A DNA stretch of 64,000 bases from Leptospira bandrabouensis (GTDB lineage: Bacteria > Spirochaetota > Leptospiria > Leptospirales > Leptospiraceae): the NCBI RefSeq assembly GCF_004770905.1, contig NZ_RQHT01000014.1:434001-498000 (forward strand), given 5' to 3'. Shown piece after piece: positions 9,171 through 19,761 of the stretch (positions within the stretch are counted from its first letter, which is position 1; the number at the start of each line of letters is the position of its first letter). The position numbers and the translations under genes are program-made. The notes beneath the pieces were generated by a model. That model saw nothing but the letters and a program-made list of their open reading frames with translations. It made no database searches and was not told the DNA's origin.

Positions 9171-10941
9171 AATTTAAACAAAGATAATTCTTTGTTTAAA
9201 TCGACAATTAGAGAATTTAGATCCGCAGAGGATTTAGCAGTTTTTTCCGACATCAACGATAACTTCGCTGTGTCATTTGCTAAATGATGGACGGATGTTC
9301 CCATTTCTTCATTCACTTTTTTTTGTTCTTCCGTGGCAAAAGATACCGATGTGGAACGGTTCACGATATTTTCTGATTGTTTGCGAATTTCTTCCACTTC
9401 TGCTATCTGTTCTAAATTTGCTTCATTCACTTTATCAATACTATTGATAATTTCGAGGACACTCTCAGAAAGATATTTAAACGTTTCATTGGCAGATTTT
9501 ACAGATTCAACAGACTGAGTGGTCGAAACAGAAACACGTTTAATCAATTCCGAAATGGTTTTTGTAGATGAAGCTGTTCTTTCTGCTAATTTCCCCACTT
9601 CGGAGGCAACCACTGCAAATCCCCTTCCCATATCACCAGCCCTTGCTGCCTCAATGGATGCATTTAACGCGAGTAAGTTGACCTGTTCGGAGATTTCTTT
9701 AATGATTTCAAGAATTTTACCAATTTCGATAGCGTTTTTATCTACCTCTTTGATCGATTCAATTGTTGTAATAATTGATTTTGCGCTTTTGTTTACTTCA
9801 TTTTCGACTGAATCTGCTTTTTCTTTGGCATATAATGAAACCTCTTTCAAACTTGAGGATAAAGTAAATAAATGGATGATCGATTCATTGGTAGAAGCTG
9901 TTAATTTTTTTGTTCTAATGCGTCTGAATAAATCCCATTGATAGAAGAACCATTTTCTTCTAGAGCAGCAGCAACTTCTTCCAATGATGCCGCTTGGATT
10001 TGCGAATGTTCAGCGGAATCAGCGGACAAAATTTCCAAATTTTTTGCTTCTTCCTCTATTTTTACCGAGTGATTGATAATAGATGAGATCAATCGATTTA
10101 ACTTTAATTTTGCATCGTTCAAGTAAACAGAGATGAGACCAATTTCATTCCTTGTTTGGTTTAATTTTAATTCAGAACGCAAATCTCCGTCTGAAAAGGA
10201 TTTTAACATAGCAGAAACATCACGAATGGTTGCAGAAGTATTTCCTGTTAAATTCCAAATGACAAAAAACAAAAGAGCAATCATGGAAAGAATAAAAAAG
10301 CTCAATCCGTAACAAATATTTTCTAAATGATGTACGTCTACTTGTGAACGAAATTGATAATAAATATAAAATGAAAAAATAAAGTATCCGATGACAAATG
10401 TTGAAAATATAGGAAAAAGCAAATTTGCAAATAAACTTAAGGGAGGTAAATGTAACTGGTTATAGACTTCATACAGTTTTTTTTCAACAGTCACATAAAA
10501 AATGGAAGAAATCGCCATAGCGAGTATGATCCCGAGGATGATAAAAAATACAACTTCCCCATAAGTTTTCACTAAACTATATTGGTAAGCAAGTAACATT
10601 GTTAAAATTGGCCCACCTACGTTTGTGGACAAAATGTTCAATGCCCCTGCCTTGGAAAAACCCCGAATGAAGTTTAATTCCTTTTGTGTGTATATAATTC
10701 CTTCGGGTCTTCGCATTTGTTTTCGAAATTCCCGGTTTTTAAGAAAAAATAAAATAGCATGTATACCGATGATTGGCGGAGCTAAATAAATTAGAATTTT
10801 CAGAATTGACTCAAAATTTTCTAACCCAAACAAAAAGAACATACCGGCAAAATAAAGAAATGGATCTAAATTTGTGATAAGAAGATAAGGAACCATAAAT
10901 CCTGATCTTTTCTGGTTTTGGTGAGGTTCGCTTGGAGTCAT
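9167..10941 (-). pseudogene. Methyl-accepting chemotaxis protein with multi-TM sensor, split by a -1 base frameshift
   Basis: Two adjacent frames together make one chemoreceptor. The 5' part (to a TAA at 9901-9903) holds about six transmembrane segments, a HAMP-like stretch and the start of the signalling domain, ending ALEEN...SDALEQKN. Read in the other frame from an A7 tract (coding strand, 9905-9911), the sequence continues [20 protein letters not shown] and joins without a break to [11 protein letters not shown]. It then runs to the hairpin tip [19 protein letters not shown] and [18 protein letters not shown]. One more A would restore a single protein of about 590 aa. The protein has no periplasmic domain, so it may sense at or in the membrane. 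It could be a true pseudogene, a phase-variable gene, a programmed -1 shift or an assembly error. Confidence 0.85.
9905..9911 (-). other. A7 homopolymer at the chemoreceptor frameshift
   Basis: On the coding strand the run is GAA CAA AAA AAT TAA. In that frame A AAA AAT forms a plausible -1 slippery heptamer directly before a stop codon, and a shift there restores the receptor frame. No strong downstream hairpin or internal Shine-Dalgarno stimulator is obvious to me. Confidence 0.5.
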
Positions 10942-10985
10942 AGAGAAGGAAATTAATTCCTTTCTATTGCGTTTGTCAATTTATT

Positions 10986-11711
10986 TTAGGGAAAATGCGA
11001 GGCTTTCGTTTTGACGTTTTCTAAATGGCGGATGTCTTTTCCTGTATTAAGTCGGACAAGTTCTTCTGCTACGTTCACAGCATAATCACCTAACCTTTCC
11101 AAGGCGAGAATTATGCGATATACATCTGCAAATTCTTGTTTTTCCATATCGGGAATACAACGATACTTATGGAATGCTTGGTCACAAAGTGCATTCAATT
11201 CATCTTCTAAGGAATTCACACTTCCCATAAACCTTTCTTTTTCCTCGACAAGGGATTCGATGGCCATTCCCGCAAGTGTTGTGACACGAGACAAAATCAA
11301 GGTCATAGGTTCTTCGTTTTTAAAAAGACCTTTGCGAATGGTTTTATGGCGAAATACATCGGCACAATTCACCACCTGGTCTCCCATCCTTTCCATATTC
11401 CTTGTAATCCGGATGGCAGAAAGGGCAAACCTAAGGGGATCTTTTTTTAAGACAATATCATTGTCCACATCACCCATACCTAGAATGTTACGATTACTCA
11501 CTGCTTCTAAAATGGCATTTTGGGAAAGGTTATCGTTTTCCTTTTCTAAATCATCAATGAGATCATCCCGTTCCACAATGCGTTCTGCTTGGGCATAATC
11601 ATCCGATTCCAAAGCTTCACTAAGGAGGATCACTTGCTCTAAAACTAATTCAGCCATAGAATACAAATTCTTTCTTAAGTAGTAAAACTTGGAAATAATC
11701 ATATCAGGCAT
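10986..11711 (-). CDS. phoU: PhoU-family phosphate uptake regulator
   Basis: 241-aa all-helical cytoplasmic protein of usual PhoU length with the two PhoU repeats. The acidic and hydrophobic signature appears as [20 protein letters not shown] (repeat 1) and [19 protein letters not shown] (repeat 2). PhoU links PstSCAB transport with the PhoR kinase; no pst genes are in the window. Here it sits 22 bases downstream of cheW and upstream of the chemoreceptor on the same strand, an unusual companion set. A role in the signalling operon rather than classic phosphate control is possible but only inferred from position. Confidence 0.92.
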   Translation of the reverse strand: MPDMIISKFYYLRKNLYSMAELVLEQVILLSEALESDDYAQAERIVERDDLIDDLEKENDNLSQNAILEAVSNRNILGMGDVDNDIVLKKDPLRFALSAIRITRNMERMGDQVVNCADVFRHKTIRKGLFKNEEPMTLILSRVTTLAGMAIESLVEEKERFMGSVNSLEDELNALCDQAFHKYRCIPDMEKQEFADVYRIILALERLGDYAVNVAEELVRLNTGKDIRHLENVKTKASHFP

Positions 11712-11733
11712 TTTTAGCAGAACCTACCTATTA

Positions 11734-12213
11734 TTAGACGGTTGCCAACTCGGTGATTTCGTCGACTGTGAGAATTTTTTCAATATCAATTAAAATGATG
11801 AACCTATTATCTTTTTTACCTACACCTGTGATGTATCTGGATGAAATTCCTTTGACCGAAGGTGGAGGTGGGTCCACTTGGTTGGCAGGAAAATGAACCA
11901 CATGTGACACTTTGTCCACAATCACACCAATGGATTTACCAGAGACGTTGATGACAATGGCACGGTCGGCCGAACCATCCGTAATATTTTTAATATTGAG
12001 ACGTTTGGCAAGGTCGATCATTCGAACGACTTTTCCTCGTATGTCCATAATTCCTGCGAAGAAACTTTTGGACTGTGGAACACGGATTAGGTTAGTGATT
12101 TTGACAATCTCTTCGACTATGGTGATGGGAATTGCATATTCTTCATCGCCCAAATTGAATATAATGTACTGCTCATGAATGAATTGGTTTGCCGATGATG
12201 TTTCTTTTGCCAT
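11734..12213 (-). CDS. cheW: Chemotaxis adaptor CheW
   Basis: 159-aa CheW domain protein that couples receptors to the CheA kinase. Typical features are the first beta-barrel strand pattern [15 protein letters not shown], the [20 protein letters not shown] segment (the receptor- and CheA-binding region), [10 protein letters not shown], and the C-terminal [11 protein letters not shown]. No CheA, CheY or CheB is nearby, so this is one of what are probably several dispersed che loci. The downstream chemoreceptor (separated by phoU) is a likely partner. Confidence 0.94.
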   Translation of the reverse strand: MAKETSSANQFIHEQYIIFNLGDEEYAIPITIVEEIVKITNLIRVPQSKSFFAGIMDIRGKVVRMIDLAKRLNIKNITDGSADRAIVINVSGKSIGVIVDKVSHVVHFPANQVDPPPPSVKGISSRYITGVGKKDNRFIILIDIEKILTVDEITELATV

Positions 12214-12242
12214 ATAACTTTCTACAATTTTCCAGCCTACGT

Positions 12243-12980
12243 CTAAAAGTAGACGTAGCCGTTATAGAAAAAATATGAACCGAAACTAAGAAATGACAAC
12301 ACTTTTGTCATTAGGACAGAACGTTTTCTGACAAGAAAATCCAAAAGTCCTGCGGCCATTCCTAAAATGCCTAAAGTCAGTCCTAATACGACATAATCAT
12401 AGTAGAGATAATAGACCAAACAGCCGAATCCGACGCCCATACAGATATCTTGCAAATCTCCCCAGACCCGTCTCTTAAAACGCACCCAGAGCGATCCTCG
12501 TGCCTCTCTGGCCTCACGACGTTCTCTCCTCCAACGTTGGAAACGAGTTTCCCTAACAATCCCGAAAATGGAATCATAACGAGTGGATGGAAATAAAGCA
12601 GACTCCAAAGGGAATCTTTGAGATCGACCTTTTTCAGGAGTATCTGGTACAAAGGGGGGATAAATTTCGTACGCCCCTCCAATACATGCTAACATGTCTT
12701 TATCAGGAAGGGTGCTAAAGTATTCGCGAAAGGGCCAAATCTTTCGAAAGACTGGGTAAGCACGGCCAGAAGTGATGTCCTTCTCACCTTGTACAGTACC
12801 GTTCTTCACAGTGGCACCATACATGCGACCTTTCTCTTCTTTGATTTCTACAGCTAACCGAACGAGTCGTTCGTGAAAATTAAACTCAGCCTCCAGGACA
12901 TCCCCGAGAGGTGTTTCCAGGATAAATGCTCGGATGAAACCGGGTGTGCGGGGTTTCTGTTTCCTCCAGACTTGTTTCAT
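12243..12980 (-). CDS. Conserved-looking membrane protein of unknown function
   Basis: 245-aa protein without a recognised family. The N-terminal 150 residues are soluble and Arg-rich, with [20 protein letters not shown] and a basic patch [14 protein letters not shown]. The C-terminal third holds two or three hydrophobic segments (about residues 183-240). Its stop codon lies inside a perfect 8-bp hairpin (12237-12258) without a T-tract. It sits between the micro-protein gene and cheW on the minus strand with short gaps (41 and 29 bases), so it probably shares their transcript. Confidence 0.7.
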   Translation of the reverse strand: MKQVWRKQKPRTPGFIRAFILETPLGDVLEAEFNFHERLVRLAVEIKEEKGRMYGATVKNGTVQGEKDITSGRAYPVFRKIWPFREYFSTLPDKDMLACIGGAYEIYPPFVPDTPEKGRSQRFPLESALFPSTRYDSIFGIVRETRFQRWRRERREAREARGSLWVRFKRRVWGDLQDICMGVGFGCLVYYLYYDYVVLGLTLGILGMAAGLLDFLVRKRSVLMTKVLSFLSFGSYFFYNGYVYF

Positions 12981-13021
12981 AACAAATCTATCGGAGGAAA
13001 CATTAAGTCACTGAAGAAAGA

Positions 13022-13114
13022 TTATTTCTTCTTTTTGTGTCTGTTGGCTCTGCGTTTTTTCTTACGTTTGTGGGTTGCGATTTTTCTACGCTTTCTCTTT
13101 TTTCCGGAAGGCAT
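13022..13114 (-). CDS. AURKAIP1/COX24-like (mS38-like) micro-protein
   Basis: A 30-codon gene (MPSGKKRKRRKIATHKRKKR, then more Arg/Lys), almost entirely basic and preceded by a very strong AAGGAGGAAGGA ribosome site. The sequence matches the short bacterial relatives of mitochondrial ribosomal protein mS38 (AURKAIP1/COX24), so it is probably ribosome-associated. It is too short for most gene finders. It lies 37 bases after the guanylyltransferase stop and 41 bases before the next gene, in the same minus-strand operon. Confidence 0.85.
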   Translation of the reverse strand: MPSGKKRKRRKIATHKRKKKRRANRHKKKK

Positions 13115-13151
13115 TCCTTCCTCCTTATATCAAGCCTGTTCTGTCAAATTT

Positions 13152-14222
13152 CTAGTCGAGGTACTTTTGTAAAACTTTATTTTTCCTCATTGTGGATAAC
13201 ATCGCTTTGATATCACCCACTCCCTCGCGAGAAGTGACAAGAAGGACATCTGGTTCTTCTACAACAATGAGGTCCTTCACACCAAGGAAGGTTATGAGTT
13301 CTTTTTGCACCGAAGAAATATTTCCTGAAGCCTTATGATAGAGCACTTCTTTTCCTTGGTGGTGGTTTTTATCCTTGTCACCAGGCAAAATCCTTTCTAA
13401 AGACATCCAAGATCCAACGTCGTCCCAATTGAAAGTAGCCTCTACCATCCGAATTCGATTGGATTTTTCCATAATGGCAGTATCGATGGCCTCAGAAGGA
13501 AGCATTTGGAAGGCCGTTTTTAAATCTCCAAAACTCTTAAAAGGGAATCCATTTTTTAAGGGATTTAAAATATGAGGAGCATGGCGTTCTAGTTCCGAAA
13601 GAATGGTTTCTGTGCGGAAAAGAAAAATCCCTGGGTTCCAATAAAAATTCTTTTTTTTGATATATTTTAGAGCCGTTTTAAAATCAGGTTTCTCAAAAAA
13701 TGCTTTTACCGTATACCCTACATCAGTTGGTTTTCCTGTACTAATGTATCCGTAACCCACTTCCGGACGGTTTGGTTTCACACCCAAAAGTACCATTCCA
13801 TTGGCTGTCTCGTATAATGCTTGTTCGATAGTCTTTGTAAATTCTTTGATGGGATCGATAAAGGCATCGGCTGATAAAACAATTAAGTTTGGGTTTCCAA
13901 ATTTTTTCTGAAAGTAAAGTGCCGAAAGTGCAATGATGGGTGCTGTGTTTTTGCCCTCTGGTTCCAAAATGAAATTGGTGGAGGGAAACTTGGGATCTTT
14001 TTTAAGAATCTCCGCTTTTAGGTTCGCGTTGGTTCCAATATAAATTCGATCAAGTGTAGTAATGGTAAGAGCGCGGTCGATGGTCTCGCGAAGTAAGGTT
14101 TTATTGGAATAAACTTTCTGGAGTTGTTTCGGGGAATTGGTGCGGGAGCGAGGCCAAAACCTCTCTCCCTTTCCGCCAGCCATAATGAGGACAACCGGGG
14201 ATTCTTTAGGTAATTTTGCCAT
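13152..14222 (-). CDS. manC: Mannose-1-phosphate guanylyltransferase
   Basis: Makes GDP-mannose from mannose-1-phosphate and GTP for cell-surface glycans. The 356-aa protein has the nucleotidyltransferase signature [14 protein letters not shown] with PKQ a few residues later. It also has the acidic metal site VLSADAFI, the sugar-binding EKPDF, and the NPGIFLFR and [10 protein letters not shown] motifs of this family. The length fits the single-domain guanylyltransferase without the isomerase domain of ManC/AlgA. It lies in the hfq-side operon. Confidence 0.92.
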   Translation of the reverse strand: MAKLPKESPVVLIMAGGKGERFWPRSRTNSPKQLQKVYSNKTLLRETIDRALTITTLDRIYIGTNANLKAEILKKDPKFPSTNFILEPEGKNTAPIIALSALYFQKKFGNPNLIVLSADAFIDPIKEFTKTIEQALYETANGMVLLGVKPNRPEVGYGYISTGKPTDVGYTVKAFFEKPDFKTALKYIKKKNFYWNPGIFLFRTETILSELERHAPHILNPLKNGFPFKSFGDLKTAFQMLPSEAIDTAIMEKSNRIRMVEATFNWDDVGSWMSLERILPGDKDKNHHQGKEVLYHKASGNISSVQKELITFLGVKDLIVVEEPDVLLVTSREGVGDIKAMLSTMRKNKVLQKYLD

Positions 14223-14274
14223 AGGGTTTGGAACCAGAATCTAAGAAAGCAGAAAGAGGAAAACCAGAAAAGAG

Positions 14275-14526
14275 TTAGGCTCCTCCCGCTTCTTTCGGTG
14301 TTTCTTCACTATGGAGTTTGATTGGTTTTGCAGGAATGATGGTAGAAATGGCGTGTTTATACACCAAATTCTGTTTATTATCGTTTTCTAGGATGATTGT
14401 GAAGTTGTCAAAACTGACAACCTTTCCTTTCAGCGGAACTCCGTTTAACAAGTAGATGGTGAGATCAATTTTCTCCTTTCTTGCTGTATTTAGAAGTTGG
14501 TCTTGGATATTATTTTTTGCCGACAT
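14275..14526 (-). CDS. hfq: RNA chaperone Hfq
   Basis: 83-aa Sm-fold protein. Sm1 is [20 protein letters not shown] and Sm2 reads [10 protein letters not shown], with the conserved YKH replacing the eukaryotic motif. The N-terminal Q-DQLLN stretch forms the helix and proximal RNA surface. The C-terminal tail is short and acidic ([10 protein letters not shown]). As in many bacteria it directly follows miaA (21 bases), so miaA-hfq linkage is preserved in this spirochaete. Confidence 0.97.
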   Translation of the reverse strand: MSAKNNIQDQLLNTARKEKIDLTIYLLNGVPLKGKVVSFDNFTIILENDNKQNLVYKHAISTIIPAKPIKLHSEETPKEAGGA

Positions 14527-14547
14527 TGGAAATCCCGAGTGTTTTCT

Positions 14548-15438
14548 CTATATTTTATCTATATTTGTAAACAATTGGACAGCTGCTTCGAAAGAAATGG
14601 GCGAAAGTAATGGATCTTTTTTGAACCAAGTGATCTGTCGTTTCGCATAATTTCTATGACTTTGTGCCAACTGCTCAATGAATGTATTAATGTCTATGGT
14701 TCCATTTAAGAAAGCAAGCGCAAAATTGTAACCTAAGGTTCGTAGACCCGGACAATCCGCCCCGTATCTAGAAATTACTTCTTTCGTCTCCGCTAACATT
14801 CCTGTGGCGATCTGTTTTACCCTTGTATTAATCCTTTGGTAAAGGATATCACGGGGCCAATCCAACCAATGTCCAATGATTTGTACGTCAGGATGTTCTC
14901 TTAAGTATCCTCCAACAGTATCTCTCGAAACATCGGACCATAAAACTCCAGTAAGCACAACTTCCAATGCCCTTTTGATTCTATATCCATCTTGTGGGGA
15001 CAAGGAAGTTAGGGCTTTGGGATCTTTGGAAAAAAGTTGTGTCCTTGCTTCCTCTAAAGAAAGTTCTAAAACATAATCTTTAGTTTCCTTGGGTACATTT
15101 GGTACGGGGTACATTCCCAATAGAAATGCTCTGAGGTAGAATCCGGTTCCACCAATCAGGAATGGAATTTTTCCTCGCGCGGTAATATCTTGGATAGCCT
15201 CCCCGGCCCAAATAGAAAATTGGCTGGCATTGACTGACTCGTTGGCATTTAAAAATCCAACAAGCCAATGGCGGATGTAAGTGGACTCTTCGTGAGTAGG
15301 GGCCGTTGTGCCTACCGGTAAGTCCCGGTAGACTTGGCGTGAGTCAAAAGAAACAATTTCGAAACGTTTAGGGTCAAGGGTTTGGGAAAGTGCGGTTTTT
15401 CCAGAACCTGTTGGTCCACCAAGGACAGGAAGGATCAA
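14548..15438 (-). CDS. miaA: tRNA dimethylallyltransferase MiaA
   Basis: Adds an isopentenyl group to A37 of tRNAs reading UNN codons. The 296-aa protein has the P-loop GPTGSGKT near the N-terminus, [15 protein letters not shown] with the catalytic Asp/Gln region, the [10 protein letters not shown] motif and the C-terminal ITWFKKD. The length is normal for the family. The start ATG overlaps the stop of the upstream FYDLN gene by 4 bases, so the two are translationally coupled; hfq follows. Confidence 0.97.
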   Translation of the reverse strand: MILPVLGGPTGSGKTALSQTLDPKRFEIVSFDSRQVYRDLPVGTTAPTHEESTYIRHWLVGFLNANESVNASQFSIWAGEAIQDITARGKIPFLIGGTGFYLRAFLLGMYPVPNVPKETKDYVLELSLEEARTQLFSKDPKALTSLSPQDGYRIKRALEVVLTGVLWSDVSRDTVGGYLREHPDVQIIGHWLDWPRDILYQRINTRVKQIATGMLAETKEVISRYGADCPGLRTLGYNFALAFLNGTIDINTFIEQLAQSHRNYAKRQITWFKKDPLLSPISFEAAVQLFTNIDKI

Positions 15439-15899
15439 ACCTCTTCCTCGGCTACGACCTCCTCTTCTTCGGTCTCTTCCAATTCTTCCGTTTCTTCTAA
15501 AAGTTCATCATCTTCCAAAACTGGCTCTTCCTCTTCTTCCACTTCGTATTCGGAACTGCGAATGGCAGCCATCCGAGATTTGATGGCAGGTTTGGCCAAT
15601 TGGTCTGCACCACATTTGGGGCATTTTTTTTCAGGTTTGTTCAAATCATAAAACTTTGTTCCGCAAGAGTAACAGCTGAACTTTTTTCCCAAAGGGTTAT
15701 TGGGATCGATTTTTACAGCGGGTGTTGCTTTTGGAGCTGGCAAAGCCTTGGCCTTCGTAGCGGGAACTTTAGCACCGGCCACGGGCTTTTTTTTATCTTC
15801 CTTCGGGGAAGCGGACTTTGCGTCCTTGGTTGGTTTTTCTTTGGCTACCGCTTTTTTCTTGGGCGGGGCCTGCTTCTTGACTGCTTTTTTTGCGACCAT
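15435..15899 (-). CDS. FYDLN-type zinc-ribbon protein with charged tails
   Basis: 154-aa protein in three parts. Residues 1-70 are Lys/Ala/Pro-rich and strongly basic. The middle holds a zinc ribbon [20 protein letters not shown] with two CxxC pairs and the FYDLN signature. The last 40 residues are almost only Glu/Asp with Val, Leu and Thr. The family's function is unknown. The basic and acidic arms suggest nucleic-acid or ribosome contact, which is inference. It is the first gene of the miaA-hfq operon, divergent from pdxJ across 83 bases. Confidence 0.85.
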   Translation of the reverse strand: MVAKKAVKKQAPPKKKAVAKEKPTKDAKSASPKEDKKKPVAGAKVPATKAKALPAPKATPAVKIDPNNPLGKKFSCYSCGTKFYDLNKPEKKCPKCGADQLAKPAIKSRMAAIRSSEYEVEEEEEPVLEDDELLEETEELEETEEEEVVAEEEV

Positions 15900-15982
15900 A
15901 AACGTACTTTTGACAGTTTTGGAAATCCCCTCTCGGGGACAACCTTTTTGAAATTGGACGGTTTTCTCCTGGATGAAAATTA

Positions 15983-16783
15983 ATGAAAAGTTTTTTTTTT
16001 CCTATGACCCAATTAAGTGTCAATGTCAACAAGATCGCCACTCTGCGTAATTCTCGTGGTGGATCCATTCCTAACGTCATTCAAATTTCAGAAATTATCC
16101 TGAATGCAGGTGCCTACGGCTTAACCATCCATCCCAGAGAGGATGAAAGGCATATCACCAAACAGGATGTATTCGAAATAAGAGAGTTTCTAGTAACTTA
16201 CAACGAAAAATTGTTAAAAAAGGGAATTCCCAAAAAAGAATTTAATATCGAAGGCGAACCAAGTGCACGTTTTTTAGACCTAGTCCTTGCAGCCAAACCG
16301 GACCAGGCCACCTTAGTACCGGTAAAACCTGGAGAAATCACCTCTGATCACGGATTCGACTTAAATGACAAAACAGTGTTCCAAACTTTAAAATCGATGA
16401 TAGGACGTTTCCACGAAGCAGGAATTCGTGTTTCTTTGTTTATGGAAACCGATTTTGAACAGTATTCGCTAGTGAAGGAATTAGAAGCGGATCGAATCGA
16501 ACTCTATACAGGACCTTTTGCTTCGGCTTATGAAAGTTCCAAAGAGGAAGGTTTATCGAGTTTTAAAGAATATGAAATAGCGGCAACAGAAGCAAACAAA
16601 CTAGGGTTAGGTGTAAATGCAGGACATGATTTGGATACAAATAATCTTAAACTATTTGCAAAACTTCCCTATTTGAAAGAAGTATCCATCGGCCATAGGT
16701 TAGTGAGCCAAAGCCTAGTGGACGGAATGGAGAAAACAATCAAAGAATATCTTAAAGTTCTTTCGCAAGGAAACGTAACTTAG
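15983..16783 (+). CDS. pdxJ: Pyridoxine 5'-phosphate synthase PdxJ
   Basis: Condenses 3-amino-1-hydroxyacetone phosphate with deoxyxylulose 5-phosphate, the last step of DXP-dependent vitamin B6 synthesis. TIM-barrel protein with the family's [17 protein letters not shown] start, the DERHI active-site stretch, [17 protein letters not shown] and the C-terminal [10 protein letters not shown]. The conserved part begins at the internal ATG 16004 (MTQLSVNVN); the frame's first ATG 15983 adds MKSFFFP. Both have weak ribosome sites, so the start is uncertain. Its last 32 bases overlap the 3' end of the convergent lipoprotein gene. Confidence 0.95.
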   Translation: MKSFFFPMTQLSVNVNKIATLRNSRGGSIPNVIQISEIILNAGAYGLTIHPREDERHITKQDVFEIREFLVTYNEKLLKKGIPKKEFNIEGEPSARFLDLVLAAKPDQATLVPVKPGEITSDHGFDLNDKTVFQTLKSMIGRFHEAGIRVSLFMETDFEQYSLVKELEADRIELYTGPFASAYESSKEEGLSSFKEYEIAATEANKLGLGVNAGHDLDTNNLKLFAKLPYLKEVSIGHRLVSQSLVDGMEKTIKEYLKVLSQGNVT

Positions 16784-17759
16784 AATACTGAGGGTCTTGT
16801 TCTAATAGTAATTTGGCTGCTCTTTCCAGTGCAAGTGCCAATTGTCCTTCGAGTTTTCCTTTTCTTTTTGTAATTTGGATTTCGGAAATAAAACTACGAA
16901 GGGCGTCTCTCGCTTGTGATTCATTTCCAGAGGCAGATGCCTGTTTCACTTTTTTCCAAGCGTCAGTGATGGCAGTCCCTGGTTTCCATGTTGTCCCTTG
17001 CATGGGTACACCCGCTTCTGTACCAAGGGAGGAACTCACGGAAACCACTCCCGCACTGGCACCAATCGCTTCTTTTCCCGATTCCCCTCGGTGATAACCT
17101 GCTGTGTCCCAAATCTTGGAAAAAGGATCTGATTTCATTTGATCAGCATAAAGACGTTCTTTATAAGATAATGCGGAAAGACGAATTTCTTTTTGAATAT
17201 TGGATTTGTCATTTTCACTCAAACGTTGGAAACAATCCGCAAGAACTCCCCGTCGTAAAGATTCTTTGGTAAGGATCCCACGTTGTGATAAAAATAAAAA
17301 GGATGTTACTTCTGGTGTTTTGTTTTCCTTACAATGTTTTTGTGTTTCTGTAAATACCGCTAACACCTCGCCATCTTTAGAATGGGCTTTGAGGTCGGCT
17401 AAGTTTCCCGATTTTTCGGCAGAAATCCTTAACATATTTTTATAAAGGCTGTCATTGGGATTTTTTTCTAGAGCCTTTCGGAATGCCGTATAACTTTCCG
17501 AATAATTGCCCCGATGATATTCCAGGAGTCCCCAAGTATAACACAAATATCCATCATCTGTATCCCGAGTTCGGCAAACATATCTTAGTCGAGACATTGC
17601 CTCTTCCCTCGTTTCGGCGGACTCCCAAACATCCAAAAGCACCTCTTCCAAAAAAATGAGAGTTTCCAAACTGTACGGGTCCCGGGTAGGGTTTTTCTGA
17701 GGCTCTGAAGTACAAAACCCAAGGGAAAGAGTGAAAATCAGGACAACGAATGGACGCAT
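16752..17759 (-). CDS. TPR-containing lipoprotein
   Basis: 335-aa protein starting MRPFVVLIFTLSLGFCTSEP, a short signal with a spirochaetal lipobox (LGFC, Cys16). Residues 85-120 form at least one clear tetratricopeptide unit (LLEYHRGNYSESYTAFRKAL, then EKNPNDS). The rest is helical with a glycine/serine-rich insert near 225-255. No enzyme motif. Probably a periplasmic-facing or outer-membrane lipoprotein that binds other proteins. Divergent from the processing protease gene, with 112 bases between starts for two promoters. Confidence 0.75.
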   Translation of the reverse strand: MRPFVVLIFTLSLGFCTSEPQKNPTRDPYSLETLIFLEEVLLDVWESAETREEAMSRLRYVCRTRDTDDGYLCYTWGLLEYHRGNYSESYTAFRKALEKNPNDSLYKNMLRISAEKSGNLADLKAHSKDGEVLAVFTETQKHCKENKTPEVTSFLFLSQRGILTKESLRRGVLADCFQRLSENDKSNIQKEIRLSALSYKERLYADQMKSDPFSKIWDTAGYHRGESGKEAIGASAGVVSVSSSLGTEAGVPMQGTTWKPGTAITDAWKKVKQASASGNESQARDALRSFISEIQITKRKGKLEGQLALALERAAKLLLEQDPQYSKLRFLAKEL

Positions 17760-17871
17760 GGCACCGTCTATGATATAGTTGTGTCCTAGATTTGTCCCGA
17801 ATTTTTTTGAGTTGCATGGACTGGAAAATCGGAAATTCTTAGGATAATCTATCCACTTTACGAGCGATCCC

Positions 17872-19710
17872 TTGAAACGAATTGTTTACCTACTTTCCTT
17901 TTTCACCCTACTTAGTTTTGCCCTTCCTGTAGGCTTTATTTCCTGCGAACCGGAAGCCAAAAAAGCTCCTAACCGTGTAACCAATTTTACCTACCAAGAC
18001 TTCGAAACCGTGGTCAAATCTGTAGATAAGTTCTACATTGATAAAAATATCAATAAAAACAGGGCATTCACCGATGCGGCTTCTTTTGCTGTTCTCAGTA
18101 TGCCCCATCCACTTTATATTTACCCAGAAAGTTATTTCAATGAAAGGGAAAAATATGACGACAAAGAAGATCTTTGGCCTGGAAAAACTTTTAAAATTTC
18201 ACCATCCGACAAATTCGTGTTATTTGATCCGGACTACACTCTTGTAGAAAAAATTCAAAAAGAGAAACTAAAGAAAAACGAAAATAGAAAACTTTCCGAT
18301 GCAGAAGTCAAAAAACTCATCGAAAAAGAAAAATTAAAAAAATCTGTCATCGCAGCCAAATGGGAAGAAATTAATTTCTCACGCAAAGAATTTGACCGAG
18401 TCATTACTTACATCCAAGACAATTTAGAAACCTACAAAACCCCTGTCCTCAAGGGACTTGTAGAACTTGATGGGGAACTTCCGGAAGAAGAGGAAGATAA
18501 AAAAGAATTTAGCATGGAACAAGTGTTTCTTGCTGCTGCCAACGGTTACCTAAATTCTTTAGATCCACATTCTAATGTTTTTTTGAAAGAGATGTGGGAA
18601 GAATCAATGGCAAAAATCAGCGATGGTTCCTTTGAAGGAATTGGAGCGATTTTATCTGGCGGTGGAAGCCGAGAAGTTGTGGTGGAAAACCCACTAGAAG
18701 GAAGCCCTGCTGTGAAAGCAGGAATCCGAAGTGGAGACACAATCGTTGCCGTAGACGGTAAAGTTATCAAGAACCTAACACTCGATAAAGTGGTAAAAAA
18801 AATCAAAGGACCAAAAGCAACAAAAGTGGTTCTGACTATCACTAGAAAAGGAAATACCGGAAAAACCGATATCGAAGTGATTCGTGATAAAATTACGATT
18901 AAAAACGTAACCCATCATATCGTAAAAGAAAATCCACAAGTTGGTTATATCAAACTCACAGGATTTGTAAAACCAGGTCCTGGCGAAGCTCCGATTGATA
19001 CACAAATTGCCAATGCAGTGGTAGAGATGGAACAAGAAGCCAAAGAAAGTGGAAAACCTTTAAAAGCACTTATCCTTGACTTACGTGGTAACTCTGGTGG
19101 GTATTTAGATCTTGCGATTGATATTGCTGATATGTTTATCGAAAAAGGAATGATTGTATTCACAAGAACTCCATTTCGTAGCGATGAAGAAAAATATGCT
19201 AAAAACAAGGATATCACCAAACTTCCGCTAGTTGTTTTAATCAATTCCAAATCCGCTTCAGCTTCGGAAATTGTAGCAAGTGCGATCCAACACCACGGCC
19301 GTGGGATTTTACTTGGGGAAAGAACTTTTGGTAAAGCCACTGTTCAAAGTTTAAATAACTTAGAAAACAATCCGGATTACTTACTGAAAATTACAAATGC
19401 AAGATACTATTCTCCATCTGGAAAAACCATCCAAGTTGTGGGAGTATCTCCTGACATTGAAGTTTCAGAAGAACCAGACGGCAGTTTCCCTTTCCGTTAT
19501 CGTGAAGAGGATATGTGGAACCATCTCCCTCTTATCCCACACGAAGGAGTCGTAAAATCCAAATTCAATGTCAATGCCATCAAAGAATATGCAAAGAAAA
19601 ATGGGAAAGCAGATGCTTTCTTAAAATCACATGCAAACGATGCCATCAAACCAGACTACATGTTAATCAGAAGTTTGGATTACATTGAAGGAATGTTAAA
19701 TTCAAAATAA
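17872..19710 (+). CDS. C-terminal processing protease, S41 family, lipoprotein
   Basis: 612-aa periplasmic Ser/Lys protease of the Ctp/Prc group. TTG start; signal with lipobox FISC (Cys25), so probably lipid-anchored. A lysine-rich helical N-terminal region of about 220 residues precedes a PDZ domain ([10 protein letters not shown], then [20 protein letters not shown]). The S41 core follows, with nucleophile Ser near residue 463 in [14 protein letters not shown] and the base Lys in FGKATVQS. Such enzymes trim or degrade envelope proteins. The long N-terminal extension is larger than in CtpA. It precedes nadB by 51 bases on the same strand. Confidence 0.9.
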   Translation: MKRIVYLLSFFTLLSFALPVGFISCEPEAKKAPNRVTNFTYQDFETVVKSVDKFYIDKNINKNRAFTDAASFAVLSMPHPLYIYPESYFNEREKYDDKEDLWPGKTFKISPSDKFVLFDPDYTLVEKIQKEKLKKNENRKLSDAEVKKLIEKEKLKKSVIAAKWEEINFSRKEFDRVITYIQDNLETYKTPVLKGLVELDGELPEEEEDKKEFSMEQVFLAAANGYLNSLDPHSNVFLKEMWEESMAKISDGSFEGIGAILSGGGSREVVVENPLEGSPAVKAGIRSGDTIVAVDGKVIKNLTLDKVVKKIKGPKATKVVLTITRKGNTGKTDIEVIRDKITIKNVTHHIVKENPQVGYIKLTGFVKPGPGEAPIDTQIANAVVEMEQEAKESGKPLKALILDLRGNSGGYLDLAIDIADMFIEKGMIVFTRTPFRSDEEKYAKNKDITKLPLVVLINSKSASASEIVASAIQHHGRGILLGERTFGKATVQSLNNLENNPDYLLKITNARYYSPSGKTIQVVGVSPDIEVSEEPDGSFPFRYREEDMWNHLPLIPHEGVVKSKFNVNAIKEYAKKNGKADAFLKSHANDAIKPDYMLIRSLDYIEGMLNSK

Positions 19711-19761
19711 TACAGAAGTCCAAAAGATAAGGATATTAGATTAATATAAATTGGAAACCAT

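Noticed and set aside
12237..12258. Terminator at the end of the 245-aa membrane protein gene
   Set aside because: A perfect 8-bp hairpin but no T-tract on either strand, and cheW follows closely; too weak to list.
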